Source: Blastocatellia bacterium | GTDB taxonomy: Bacteria > Acidobacteriota > Blastocatellia > UBA7656 | Direction: 5' to 3' | Assembly (NCBI GenBank): GCA_035275065.1 | Contig: DATENM010000150.1 | Span: 1 to 64,000, forward strand | DNA length: 64,000 nucleotides | Shown: positions 7,825 through 16,106 of the stretch, piece after piece | Numbering within the stretch: the first letter of the stretch is position 1 | Layout of the letters: every line of letters begins with the position of its first letter | Position numbers and translations under genes: made by a program | Notes under the pieces: model-generated | The model's database searches: none | The model's input: the letters and a program-made list of their open reading frames with translations, nothing else | Told to the model about the DNA's origin: nothing

Positions 7825-9486
7825 ATGAACCGGCAAGCGTGGCGCGATTTCTTCATCACTGTCTTTTTCCTCGGCGTTGCTTTTCTGGTGGCGTTGCTCA
7901 GCTCGGTCGCCGCCGACCAGCGCAATACGCAACTGGCGACGATTGCCGCCGCCGTGTCACTGGTGCTGGCCTTGCTCGGCGCGCTCTACATCATCCCGCG
8001 GCTGGCGCGTAATGTGCGGCTTGAAATCCTGCGCTTCGCCATCCGCACGACGGTGACGGTCGAGGGCTTGCTGTTCATCGTCTTTCTGGTGATCATCGGC
8101 TTTGCCGCCTGGAACACCGGCAACAATCTGCTCTACCTGATTCTCTCGGCGATGCTCGCCTTTCTGATTGCCGCCAACCTGATCGGGCGAGTGTCGCTCG
8201 CCGGCGTCGCCGTGCAATTGCGCTTTCCCGATCATATCTATGCCGGCGAATCGGCCAGCATCAGCGTCACCTTGCTCAACCACAAGCGCGTGCTGCCGAG
8301 CTTCAGCGTCCTGGTCGAGGCGCTCTCGGAGCCGCGCGAAGCGCGGGACGTGACGGCGCGGCGACGCGGCGACGCGGATAAAGGGGACGCGGCGACGCGG
8401 CGACGCGGCGACGCGGAGAAAGAGGAGAAAGACGGGCTAGCCAGTGATGACAAGGTGAAACTCGCCGCGTCGCTGCGTCCCCGCGTCGCCGCGTCGTTCC
8501 TGCCGCCGGCGTTGTTAGAGATTGGTAAGCTGGCTTACTTTGTCCTCGTGCCGGCGGGCGCGTCGGGGCGGCATCGCATCGAGCGGACATTCGCGCGCCG
8601 CGGACGTTACCCCATCACAGGCTTTCGCCTGGCGACCAAGTTCCCCGCCGGGTTCTTCAAGAAGTGGCGGCGCATTGATGCGCGCGGCGAGCTGATCGTC
8701 TACCCCAAGCCGCAGCCGCTCAGCGATTTTTACCACTCGCTGCCGATGCTCGCGGGGCGCATCGAGAGCCGGGCGCGCGGCTCGGGCGACGACCTCTACG
8801 CCATCCGCCGCTACCAGACCTCGGATCACCAGCGCAACATTGACTGGAAGGCGACCGCCAAGGCGCAACAGATGATGGTGCGCGAGCACACCCGCGAAGA
8901 CGAGTGGCGATTGACTATCGTTTTCGACACCATGGCGCCGCCCGATCTGGCCGCCTTACGGACGAACGAGCCGGATAAAAAGTCGCAAGACAACGGCACC
9001 GCCGAGCCTGACGAAGAGCGGCAGCGCCTGGCCGCCGCCTTCCAAGAAAAATTCGAGCGCGCCATCGTCGAAGCCGCGTCATTCGCCAATCACTTTATTT
9101 TGGAGCGCGCCGAGGTGGAACTGATCACCCCGGAGGAGCGCTACAACGTCGGTTCGGGCGCCGGCTACGAGCAGCTTTATAAAATCCTGCGTGTGCTGGC
9201 GACGTTGCAACCGACGGTTTATGCGGTAGAGACAGAAGAGGCCGCCGAGGCCGCGCCGGCCCCGCGTCGCCTCTTCAAACGGCGGCCCCGCGCGGTCGCT
9301 GCAAGCGCCGGCGAAGCGGCGGCGATGCCGCGCGCCGCCGGCCAGATCAGTTGGCGCTTGCTCGACGAATTGCCGGTGCTGGGCGACGAACGGCGTTTTA
9401 AGGTGCTGATCACTTCGGCGGCCAAGGGCACGATCCCGGCGCACATCTGGCGCAGCGCCCACGTCGTGTTCATGGATGACCTCTGA
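7825..9486 (+). CDS. DUF58 domain membrane protein, MoxR partner
   Basis: A 553-aa protein with membrane segments near residues 10-35, 40-60 and 75-120, then a cytoplasmic part. The DUF58 core is clear: GRYPITGFRLATKFPAGFF, RARGSGDDLYAIRRYQTSD and NIDWKATAKAQQMMVREH (residues about 255-355). It is encoded directly after moxR and before the transglutaminase. Residues about 177-225 (TARRRGDADKGDAATRRRG and following) are low-complexity, absent from typical DUF58 proteins, and encoded by an in-frame copy of a repeat palindrome. The C-terminal segment with RRLFKRRPRAV is also Arg-rich and variable. Function is probably as a scaffold with a VWA-like fold; a defined substrate is unknown. Confidence 0.88.
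   Translation: MNRQAWRDFFITVFFLGVAFLVALLSSVAADQRNTQLATIAAAVSLVLALLGALYIIPRLARNVRLEILRFAIRTTVTVEGLLFIVFLVIIGFAAWNTGNNLLYLILSAMLAFLIAANLIGRVSLAGVAVQLRFPDHIYAGESASISVTLLNHKRVLPSFSVLVEALSEPREARDVTARRRGDADKGDAATRRRGDAEKEEKDGLASDDKVKLAASLRPRVAASFLPPALLEIGKLAYFVLVPAGASGRHRIERTFARRGRYPITGFRLATKFPAGFFKKWRRIDARGELIVYPKPQPLSDFYHSLPMLAGRIESRARGSGDDLYAIRRYQTSDHQRNIDWKATAKAQQMMVREHTREDEWRLTIVFDTMAPPDLAALRTNEPDKKSQDNGTAEPDEERQRLAAAFQEKFERAIVEAASFANHFILERAEVELITPEERYNVGSGAGYEQLYKILRVLATLQPTVYAVETEEAAEAAPAPRRLFKRRPRAVAASAGEAAAMPRAAGQISWRLLDELPVLGDERRFKVLITSAAKGTIPAHIWRSAHVVFMDDL
8354..8497. repeat. Word palindrome inserted in frame within the DUF58 gene
   Basis: The left part is tandem gcgacgcg (8-base word) from 8357 to 8416, the centre is about 45 bases, and the right part returns as cgccgcgtcgctgcg / cgcgtcgccgcgtcg (8462-8496). 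The arrangement is that of the intergenic palindromes, but the whole unit is translated without a stop. Confidence 0.75.
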
Positions 9487-9491
9487 GAGAG

Positions 9492-9616
9492 GAGGCAGTA
9501 GGCAGGAAGCAGGAGGCAGTGATGAGTAATGAGTGATGAGTGAATCGGCTCCCCACTCATTACTCATCACTCATCACTGCTTTTCCTGCCTCCTGCTTCC
9601 TGCCTACTGCCTACTG
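9492..9616. repeat. Intergenic word palindrome, compound families A + B
   Basis: The outer arms are cagtaggcaggaagcagg and its complement cctgcttcctgcctactg; the inner arms are gtgatgagtaatgagtgatg and its complement. The left arm starts 5 bases after the DUF58 stop and the right arm ends 2 bases before ATG 9619, so the transglutaminase gene has no separate ribosome-binding site. Confidence 0.85.
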
Positions 9617-9618
9617 AT

Positions 9619-11940
9619 ATGGAGACGTACTTTCGCATCACTTCCTACGCGCTGGTGGCGACGGCGTTTCTGGCGCTGGCGCTGACCGGGCAGCTCGACG
9701 GCGCATCAATGATCTTGTATGCGGCGGCTATCGGCGCGAGCTTCGTGCGCGACCACCGCCGTCGGAATGATGAGGACCACCAGGGCGTCGCGGTGTCGCG
9801 CTGGCGCATGTGGGCGTGGCGCGGGCTGGTGGCGCTCTACCTGCCGTTCTTATTTTTCGATGCCGCTGTGCTGACGAACCGCGTGCTGGCGCTCGTCCAC
9901 CTGGCGCTGTTCGCGTCGGCGATGAAGCTCTTGCAGGCGAAGCGCGACCGCGACTGGGTCTTTCTTTATGTGATCGCGTTTTTCATGATGCTGCTGTCGG
10001 CGGGCCTGACCTTCAATGCGACGTTCGTCGCTTCGCTCGTCCTATTCCTTTTCTTCTTCGTGTCGTCGCTCGCGGCCTTCGAGGTGCGCCGCGCCCAGCG
10101 CGAGATCGAAGCCTCTCAAGACGAAATCATCGCCCCGATCAAGGCGTTGAAGCGGCGCGCCGGGGGCGAAGTCACGACCAGCCCGCGCCGCCGCGTGCGC
10201 TATCTGCTGGGGGCGTCCTTCGCCCAGGTCGCGATTGTGGCGGTGCTGACGTTGCCGTTTTTCTTTATGATCCCGCGCTTCGGCGGCGGCATCACGCAGG
10301 GCTTTTCCGAAACCCCGGCAACCGGCTTCTCGAACACCGTCGAGCTTGGGCAGGTGGCGCGCATCAAGAAAAGTCAGCAGGTCGTGATGCGCGTTCAGCT
10401 CGACCGCAATCCGGGCCGTTACCTGCGCTGGCGCGGCGTCGCCCTCGACCAGTATGAGAACAACACCTGGAAAGTCGGCGGCGCGATGAACCGGGTTCAG
10501 ACCTGGGATAATATCAAGAATAGCGGCGCGACCGAGAGCGCCGCGCCTTTGGAATGGACTTACCCGCTAGAGAAGACGGCACCGCCACGCGAAACGCTTC
10601 CCGAGCAGAAGATCATCCTTGAGCCGCTCGACACGCCGACCCTGTTTGCGGCACAGAAGGCGCTCTATCTGCGCGGCCCGATGAGCAGTCTGCACCGCGA
10701 CAGCTATACCGGCGCGCTCTGGACCGGGGGCGCCTTCAAGCGGCGCATCGTTTATTCGGTCTGGTCTGATCTGAGCCTGCCCAGTGAGCAGGAATTGCGC
10801 GCTGAGACGCTGACGGATTTGCCGGACGACATGAAACGAATGTACGTCCTGCCATGGCTGCAACTGCCGCGCAAGCTCGACCTGCGTATTCGCCAGGAGG
10901 CGCACCGGGTCGTCCATGAGGCCGGGGCCGTGACGCCATTCGACAAGGCGAAGGCGATTGAAACGTATCTGAAAACACGCTTCGGCTACACGCTCGACCT
11001 GAAGATCAACAGCGAAGACCCGCTGGCCGAGTTTCTATTCGACGTCCGCGAAGGGCACTGCGAATACTTCGCCTCGGCGATGGTCGTCATGCTGCGCACG
11101 CTGGGCATCCCGGCGCGCATCGTCAATGGTTTTCAGATGGGCGAGTACAACGATGTCAATCGCATGTTCACGGTGCGCGAGAGCGACGCGCACTCGTGGG
11201 TCGAAGTCTATTTCCCGCACGCCGGCACCTGGGTCGAGTTCGACCCAACGCCGGCCGCCGGCATCAACGACTATTCGCAGGGCGGCTTGCTCGCGCGCTT
11301 CCGCAAGTACATGGATGCGATGGAGGTCTTCTGGCTCGACTACATCGTCACGCTTGACAGCGACGAGCAGGCATCGATCATCGTCGGCTTGCAGCGGCGG
11401 CTGGCGGCAGTCAAAGACCGTATGATGGCTTACTATAACAGCGCCAAGCAATGGACACGGCAGGCGCTGAGCTTCGTGATGGCGCGCGACTGGCAGACGG
11501 TTGACTGGCTGAAGCTCGCCGCCCTGCTGTTGCTTGTCTTAATGGGCGGCGGCACGCTTTACGTGCTGCGCCACATGAAGCAATGGAGCCTGGCGCCGAC
11601 CGGCTACGGCCCGTGGTGGCACCGCTGGTTCATTCTGCCGACGTGGAAACACCGGCGCCGCGCGCGCGGCGATGGGCGCGAATGCGCGGTCATGTTTTAC
11701 GAGCAGATGCTGGCCATCGCCAATCGCGCCGGGCTGCGCAAGCCCGCCGATCAGACGCCGATGGAATTTGCCTCGACCAGCGGCTCTGAAGCCATCTCTG
11801 AAATCACCCGGCTTTACAACCGTGTGCGCTTCGGCGGCGCGGCGCTCGACGAAACCGAAAGCCGCCGCGTATCCGAGCTGCTCGGCGAATTGAAGCGCCA
11901 CCTGCGAAAAGCAGGGAGCAGGAAAGGCAGGAATGAGTGA
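9619..11940 (+). CDS. Transglutaminase-like membrane protein, TgpA type (DUF3488-transglutaminase-DUF4129)
   Basis: A 773-aa protein. Five or six membrane segments occupy residues 1-220. A periplasmic domain then carries the transglutaminase triad Cys481 (EGHCEYFASAM), His525 (DAHSWVEVYF) and Asp542 (VEFDPTP). A last membrane segment lies near residues 634-652, and a C-terminal cytoplasmic DUF4129-like region follows. Third gene of the moxR/DUF58 operon. The family is linked to envelope integrity in other bacteria; the acyl-transfer or protease substrate is unknown. No Shine-Dalgarno precedes the ATG. The last residues (about KAGSRKGRNE) are encoded by the following palindrome rather than by conserved gene sequence. 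Confidence 0.92.
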   Translation: METYFRITSYALVATAFLALALTGQLDGASMILYAAAIGASFVRDHRRRNDEDHQGVAVSRWRMWAWRGLVALYLPFLFFDAAVLTNRVLALVHLALFASAMKLLQAKRDRDWVFLYVIAFFMMLLSAGLTFNATFVASLVLFLFFFVSSLAAFEVRRAQREIEASQDEIIAPIKALKRRAGGEVTTSPRRRVRYLLGASFAQVAIVAVLTLPFFFMIPRFGGGITQGFSETPATGFSNTVELGQVARIKKSQQVVMRVQLDRNPGRYLRWRGVALDQYENNTWKVGGAMNRVQTWDNIKNSGATESAAPLEWTYPLEKTAPPRETLPEQKIILEPLDTPTLFAAQKALYLRGPMSSLHRDSYTGALWTGGAFKRRIVYSVWSDLSLPSEQELRAETLTDLPDDMKRMYVLPWLQLPRKLDLRIRQEAHRVVHEAGAVTPFDKAKAIETYLKTRFGYTLDLKINSEDPLAEFLFDVREGHCEYFASAMVVMLRTLGIPARIVNGFQMGEYNDVNRMFTVRESDAHSWVEVYFPHAGTWVEFDPTPAAGINDYSQGGLLARFRKYMDAMEVFWLDYIVTLDSDEQASIIVGLQRRLAAVKDRMMAYYNSAKQWTRQALSFVMARDWQTVDWLKLAALLLLVLMGGGTLYVLRHMKQWSLAPTGYGPWWHRWFILPTWKHRRRARGDGRECAVMFYEQMLAIANRAGLRKPADQTPMEFASTSGSEAISEITRLYNRVRFGGAALDETESRRVSELLGELKRHLRKAGSRKGRNE

Positions 11941-12016
11941 TGAGTGATGAGTGATGGGTCGGGGACCGCTTCATCCATCACTCATCCTTTATCACTCATC
12001 ACGGCCTACTGTCCCC
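11911..12016. repeat. Intergenic word palindrome, family B with family A edges
   Basis: gagtgatgagtgatgagtgatg on the left is answered by catccatcactcatc...atcactcatcac on the right; gcagggagcagg / ggcctactgtccc mark the outer edges. The left arm overlaps the 3' end of the transglutaminase gene and supplies its stop codon (11938-11940). Confidence 0.75.
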
Positions 12017-12094
12017 TATCCGCCGAATTTGACAACCACCGGCGCGCCACTTAGCATACTTCGCATCAATAACGAGAAGAGGAATTCAAGGGGT

Positions 12095-12718
12095 ATGAAG
12101 ATTTTCGATGTGACCGTCCCGATCTCGAAGGATATGCCGGTTTATCCCGGCGATCCGGCGGTGAAGATTGAGCGCAAAGCGACGATTGATAAGAAAGAGG
12201 CAAAGTATAATTTGAGCCGTTACTCGTTCAACTCGCACGTCGGCACGCACGTTGATGCGCCCTTTCACTTCATCGCCGATGGCAAGACGGTTGACCAGTT
12301 GCCGCTTGAAATATTGATCGGTCGCACACGCGTCGTCGAAGTGACCGCGCCGCGCATCGATGAAGCAGCGCTCAAAGAGTTCACTTTTACGGCGGACGCG
12401 CGCGTGCTGTTTAAGACGCGCAACTCGTACCTCTGGAGCCAGCCGCGCTTCGTCGAAGATTACGTTTACATTACGCCGGGAGCGGCCCGCGCCCTGGTCA
12501 ATGAGGGGATTAAGCTCGTCGGCATCGATTATCTTTCGGTTGAACAGTATGGCAGCGACACGTTCGAAACGCACCTGACACTGCTCGGGGCCGGCACGCT
12601 GATTATCGAAGGGCTTGACCTGCGCGAAGTCGAGCCGGGCGATTATGAGATGATCTGCCTGCCGATGAAGATTCAGGGCGGCGACGGCAGCCCGGCCCGC
12701 GTCATCCTCAGACAGTAA
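12095..12718 (+). CDS. Cyclase / kynurenine-formamidase-like metal hydrolase
   Basis: A 207-aa soluble protein of the cyclase (PF04199-type) family. It opens with DVTVPISKDMPVYPGDP and carries the metal-binding HVGTHVDAPFHF motif at about residues 47-58. The usual RTRVVEV strand and the GIDYLSVEQYGS loop follow. Family members hydrolyse N-formylkynurenine or related amides and lactones. No other tryptophan-degradation gene is adjacent, so the substrate is not fixed. ATG 12095 sits behind GAAGAGGAATTCAAGGGGT, which gives a reasonable ribosome-binding site; the longer upstream frame runs through the palindrome and is not used. Confidence 0.85.
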   Translation: MKIFDVTVPISKDMPVYPGDPAVKIERKATIDKKEAKYNLSRYSFNSHVGTHVDAPFHFIADGKTVDQLPLEILIGRTRVVEVTAPRIDEAALKEFTFTADARVLFKTRNSYLWSQPRFVEDYVYITPGAARALVNEGIKLVGIDYLSVEQYGSDTFETHLTLLGAGTLIIEGLDLREVEPGDYEMICLPMKIQGGDGSPARVILRQ

Positions 12719-12720
12719 AC

Positions 12721-12872
12721 CGTGACAGGTGACAGATGCCAAGAAGTGATGAGCGATGAGCAGAAAGTGATGAGTGCGGAGAGCGAAGCGTACAGCGCGT
12801 CTGCTTACTCATCACTCATTACTCATTACTCATCACTTCCTTTTTGCCACTCGTCACTCGTCACTCGTCACT
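12721..12872. repeat. Intergenic word palindrome, families C + B
   Basis: Outer words gtgacaggtgacag and (right) cactcgtcactcgtcactcgtcac; inner words gtgatgagcgatgag and actcatcactcattactcattactcatcac. It fills the whole gap and ends at the start codon of the next gene (ATG 12874), leaving no Shine-Dalgarno sequence. Confidence 0.8.
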
Positions 12873-12873
12873 T

Positions 12874-13515
12874 ATGAAAGACGAAGACCTGATCCAGCTT
12901 GCCAGCGACCATCGCGTCATCGCCGTCGTGCGCACGCGGTCGGCAGAGACCGCTTTGCGCGCCTCGGAAGCGGCCATCATCGCGGGGGTCAAGCTGGTCG
13001 AAGTCGCGCTCACGACGCCCGGCAGCTTTCGCGTCATCGCTGACCTGCGCCGTCAGTACGGCGACCGCGCGGCTATCGGCGCCGGGTATGTGATGAGCCA
13101 GGATCAAATTGATCGCGCCATCAAGAGCAGTGCGCAATTCATCTCGATGCCGCACACCAGCGCGCCGCTCATTGATGCCTGCCGCAAGCGGCGCGTGCCG
13201 CCGGTCATCGGCGCGCTGACGCCGACCGAAATCGCCGCGGCCTGGGCGCTTGCGGTGCCGCTGGTGACGTTGTTTCCTGCCGCGCCGCTCGGCGGGCCGG
13301 AATATGTCGCGGCCATCACCTCGCGCATGCCGGATGCGCGGCTGGTCGTCGCCGGCAGCGTCGGGCCTGAGAACATCGTTGATTATTTCGCCGCCGGCGC
13401 TTTTGCCATCGCCGTCGGCAGCCGCTTGTTCACGCCGGGCGACCTGCAATACGAAAACTACACCGCCATTGCCGAGCGCGCGCGCGGCATGATTCGCCTC
13501 GCCGGCGTCGCCTGA
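12874..13515 (+). CDS. KDPG/KHG aldolase-family protein lacking the Schiff-base lysine
   Basis: A 213-aa TIM-barrel protein of the 2-keto-3-deoxy-6-phosphogluconate aldolase family. The order of motifs is kept: VIAVVRTRSAE, VEVALTT with Glu43, IGAGYVMSQDQID, ISMPHTS, PPVIGALTPTE, TLFPAAPLGG and VVAGSVGPENI. In working aldolases the strand before FPA has the lysine that forms the Schiff base (K-F/L-F-P-A); here the residue is Thr132 (VTLFPA). GAGTV is changed to GAGYV as well. It may bind a sugar acid phosphate without aldolase activity or use other chemistry. A gluconokinase is encoded at 35382, but no edd gene is seen. The start is ATG 12874; a TTG upstream lies in repeat DNA. Confidence 0.8.
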   Translation: MKDEDLIQLASDHRVIAVVRTRSAETALRASEAAIIAGVKLVEVALTTPGSFRVIADLRRQYGDRAAIGAGYVMSQDQIDRAIKSSAQFISMPHTSAPLIDACRKRRVPPVIGALTPTEIAAAWALAVPLVTLFPAAPLGGPEYVAAITSRMPDARLVVAGSVGPENIVDYFAAGAFAIAVGSRLFTPGDLQYENYTAIAERARGMIRLAGVA

Positions 13516-13536
13516 TTCGCCCACCCGCCAACCGCT

Positions 13537-14277
13537 TCACGGCAGCTCCGGCAGCATCAACAGGTAATCTTTGTTGACGCGCCCCATATGAACATACTGG
13601 TCGTCTATCTTTTTGATCGAGATGACATTGGCGCTGAACACGCCATAGATCACCGCGGCCAGAAAGAGCGGAAGGCCCAGCAAGACGACGCCGGCCAGGC
13701 TATTGGCCGCGCCGAGGATGATCATCGCAATGCTGAGCGCGATCAGTCCCCAGCTCACCGCAATGGCGACGCGCCGCTTGGAAAAATGCTCGTCGCACAG
13801 GCCGAGATTGAGGACGACCGACTTGCGCACGACCATCGCGACAATGGCGTAAATCAGGATGCCGGCCAGGATGGTCAGCGCCCATGCCGGGTGGTGCCAC
13901 GAGTACCGTTTCGTCAATCTCCGGCCATTGGCTGGGTTGTTGCACTTGATGCAGCGATCCGGCAGCGTCGCCTGCTTGTGCATTACGAGCGTATTCTTCT
14001 GCTGCCATACGCCTGAAATAGACCACGGTGCTTGCGCCGCCGCCGGCGGCCCGCCATAAGCCGGCACCGGCGACATCGCCGCCTGAGCCGCGCCGCCATA
14101 GCCTGCCTGCGGGTCGCCATAAGGCGGCGGCGTTGGGTAGGGCGGTGGCGCTGTATAGGGCGGCGCTGCCGGGTCAACCGGGCGTGCGGCGGCTTCGAGC
14201 ACGGTGCCGCAATTTCGGCAGAAGCGACTGGTGGCCGGGACGACCAGCGCGCATGTCGGACAAGTCTGCGAAGCCAT
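13537..14277 (-). CDS. Zinc-ribbon, proline-rich membrane protein of unknown function
   Basis: A 246-aa protein starting at ATG 14277 behind AGGAGA (14284-14289), which decides against the longer upstream frame. Residues 4-24 are a zinc ribbon (CPTC ... CRNC). Residues about 35-90 are rich in Pro, Tyr and Ala. A second Cys pair (RCIKCNNP) and a late Cys (LCDEHF) flank two membrane segments around residues 140-160, with two more near 185-225. The arrangement resembles small zinc-ribbon membrane proteins of unknown role. It converges with the aldolase-like gene (21 bases between stops). No specific function can be given. Confidence 0.8.
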   Translation of the reverse strand: MASQTCPTCALVVPATSRFCRNCGTVLEAAARPVDPAAPPYTAPPPYPTPPPYGDPQAGYGGAAQAAMSPVPAYGGPPAAAQAPWSISGVWQQKNTLVMHKQATLPDRCIKCNNPANGRRLTKRYSWHHPAWALTILAGILIYAIVAMVVRKSVVLNLGLCDEHFSKRRVAIAVSWGLIALSIAMIILGAANSLAGVVLLGLPLFLAAVIYGVFSANVISIKKIDDQYVHMGRVNKDYLLMLPELP

Positions 14278-14643
14278 GTTTATCTCCTGCGTGAAAGGTG
14301 TTGAAGCGAGCGGCACGCTCGCCGTCGGCCCGCATTATAGCTCGCCTGTCGCGATGGCGGAAGATTAAGATCAACCGGTCGCCCGCCACTCAGCCGTAGC
14401 GGCCTGCGGCTGAAGGGCAGGCAACTGCCTTGAATTTTCCGCGCACGGCTCACCGAATCGCATAGCGCCACCCCAAATCGTTTATGGCGGCGACCGCGGG
14501 CGGCAGGGCGCATTTTATAAACCCCTGTAAAAACAAACTTTTTGTCTGTGGGCAGGGGAGCCGTCGCTACGGCATATCGGTTGCTCTTATTGAATAGCGC
14601 GGCCCGCAAGCCGCAACATCAGAGAGGACGGAGGGTCGAAAAA
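14278..14643. other. Divergent intergenic region, 366 bases without a gene
   Basis: Separates the minus-strand zinc-ribbon gene from the plus-strand glycine-zipper gene and should hold both promoters. A GC-rich hairpin, cagccgtagcggcctgcggctg in outline, lies near 14392-14413, and caaggcagttgcctg is reverse-complemented near 14419-14432. A ribosome-binding site (GGACGGAGGG) ends near 14636. No RNA gene or convincing -35/-10 pair was recognised. Confidence 0.4.
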
Positions 14644-14997
14644 ATGTTGAGTCTTAATAAGAGAGTTTTCGCCGGGTTGTTGAGCCTTGCGCTTTTATTC
14701 GCCATCGTTTCCCCGGCTGGTGCCCAGTGGCGTCGTCGTGACCGCGGGCTGTCAACGGGCGAAAAAGCCGGAATCATCGCCGGCGGTGCGGCGGCTGGCG
14801 CCTTGCTTGGTGGTTTGATGGGCGGCAAGAAGGGCGCGGTGATCGGCGGCCTGCTCGGCGGCGGCGGCGGCACGGGCGTGGTCATTTACAAAGACCGCCA
14901 GGATAACCGCTGGGATCGTTATCGCGAAGACCGTTACCGGTACTACCGCGATTCGCGCTATCGCTACTACAACAACTACAACCGCTGGCGCCGCTAA
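14644..14997 (+). CDS. Secreted glycine-zipper protein
   Basis: A 117-aa exported protein. GGAGGG before ATG 14644 and a signal peptide (MLSLNKRVFAGLLSLALLFAIVSPAGAQ) set the start; the frame opens about 100 bases earlier without a plausible start. Residues 40-80 are glycine/alanine repeats with GxxxG spacing (IIAGGAAAGALLGGLMGG, VIGGLLGGGGG), a YMGG-like glycine zipper that inserts in or associates with membrane. The C terminus is an Arg/Tyr-rich tail (RYREDRYRYYRDSRYRYY), highly basic. Probably an envelope-associated structural protein; no enzyme motif. Confidence 0.82.
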   Translation: MLSLNKRVFAGLLSLALLFAIVSPAGAQWRRRDRGLSTGEKAGIIAGGAAAGALLGGLMGGKKGAVIGGLLGGGGGTGVVIYKDRQDNRWDRYREDRYRYYRDSRYRYYNNYNRWRR

Positions 14998-15046
14998 GCC
15001 GGTTTCAGCGCGAGCGCATCGCTGCTAGAATGTCTTGCATAGAGCG

Positions 15047-15979
15047 ATGACAACGAAACTGATGAAATGGACAGGGCCGCCGACAGCCATTCTGCTGCTG
15101 TCGGCGGCAATCGTTTTTGGTGCCGTGCGTCCGCAGACGACCGCGCCGTTACAGAAACGCCGCGTCGTCGCGCAAGGTCGCTTGACCGGCACGCGCGACC
15201 TGTTGCAAATCATCACCTGGCAGACGGCCAACCCACCGCGCACCTCGCGCCCTTACGCGCAGGCGCATCTCGCCATCGAAGCGCCGCGCGGGAAATCGCG
15301 CATCGCCTTTCAAGTTGATGGCGGCGAAACACAGTACCTGGTTGATCGCGTGCAAATCGCTGACCTCGATGGCGACGGCGTGCCCGAGATCATCAGCCTC
15401 TGGCAGGAAGGCGCTTCTGCCGGCAGCCGCCTGCGCGTCTTTCACTGGGATCGCGCACGGCAAACCTTCATCGAGCTAAAGAGCCAGGATGATCTCGCGG
15501 GCATCCATGCTTATCGCATCAGCCCGGCGCGCGGCGCGCGGCACGTTGTGATCTACTCGCGCACGATAAGCAAGCCATCTTCCCCGGTGCAGCTAGGCGA
15601 GCTTGCGGTGCGTGGCGCGGAGCTGGTTCGTGTCAACGGAAGGGACAACGTGCGGACGCAAACCGAATCAGGGATCGAGGGCCGGACGCTCATCAGCCCG
15701 ACGCGGCCCGGCCCGACCAGAGTCACTGACCCACCGGACATCGCCCCTTATCCGGCGACCCTGGCGATTATTTCCACGGCCACAGACCGCGAAGTCGCCC
15801 GCCTGAAAACCGGCTCTGATGGCCGTTTTCGTGTCGCCTTGCCGCCGGGCGAATACCGCGTCGTCTATGCGCCTGAGCGGCCCGGCCGGATGCTGCCACA
15901 CGCTACGGAAGAGCTTGTCCGCGTCCTCCCCGGCCAGTTTGCCCACGTTGAGATTCATTTCGACAGTGGAATGCGTTGA
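15047..15979 (+). CDS. Exported protein with FG-GAP-like repeat and carboxypeptidase-regulatory-like domain
   Basis: A 310-aa protein with an N-terminal membrane or signal segment (TGPPTAILLLSAAIVFGAV). Around residues 95-125, VQIADLDGDGVPEIISLWQ is a calcium-binding FG-GAP/VCBS-type blade. Residues about 235-300 form a carboxypeptidase-regulatory-like beta sandwich (TATDREVARLKTGSDGRFRVALPPGEYRVVY). Catalytic residues are not evident, so it is probably a binding or surface protein. ATG 15047 is chosen; 15062 is possible. No strong ribosome-binding site is visible. It converges with lpxK through a family D palindrome. Confidence 0.72.
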   Translation: MTTKLMKWTGPPTAILLLSAAIVFGAVRPQTTAPLQKRRVVAQGRLTGTRDLLQIITWQTANPPRTSRPYAQAHLAIEAPRGKSRIAFQVDGGETQYLVDRVQIADLDGDGVPEIISLWQEGASAGSRLRVFHWDRARQTFIELKSQDDLAGIHAYRISPARGARHVVIYSRTISKPSSPVQLGELAVRGAELVRVNGRDNVRTQTESGIEGRTLISPTRPGPTRVTDPPDIAPYPATLAIISTATDREVARLKTGSDGRFRVALPPGEYRVVYAPERPGRMLPHATEELVRVLPGQFAHVEIHFDSGMR

Positions 15980-15983
15980 GGAG

Positions 15984-16106
15984 CAAGAAGTCAGGAGTCA
16001 GGAGTCGGAAGACAGAATAGAAGAGGAAGCCGGCGGCAGTGAATACACTTCTCGCGCCGCCGCGTTTATTCTGACTCCTGACTCCTGACTCCTGACTTCT
16101 TCTTCG
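15984..16106. repeat. Intergenic word palindrome, family D (copy 1)
   Basis: gtcaggagtcaggagtc on the left, ctgactcctgactcctgac on the right. The roughly 55-base centre (agaatagaagaggaagccggcggca and on) is shared with the copy at 52286-52406, so this is a dispersed element and not only a simple repeat. The right arm is translated as the C terminus of lpxK on the minus strand. Confidence 0.85.
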
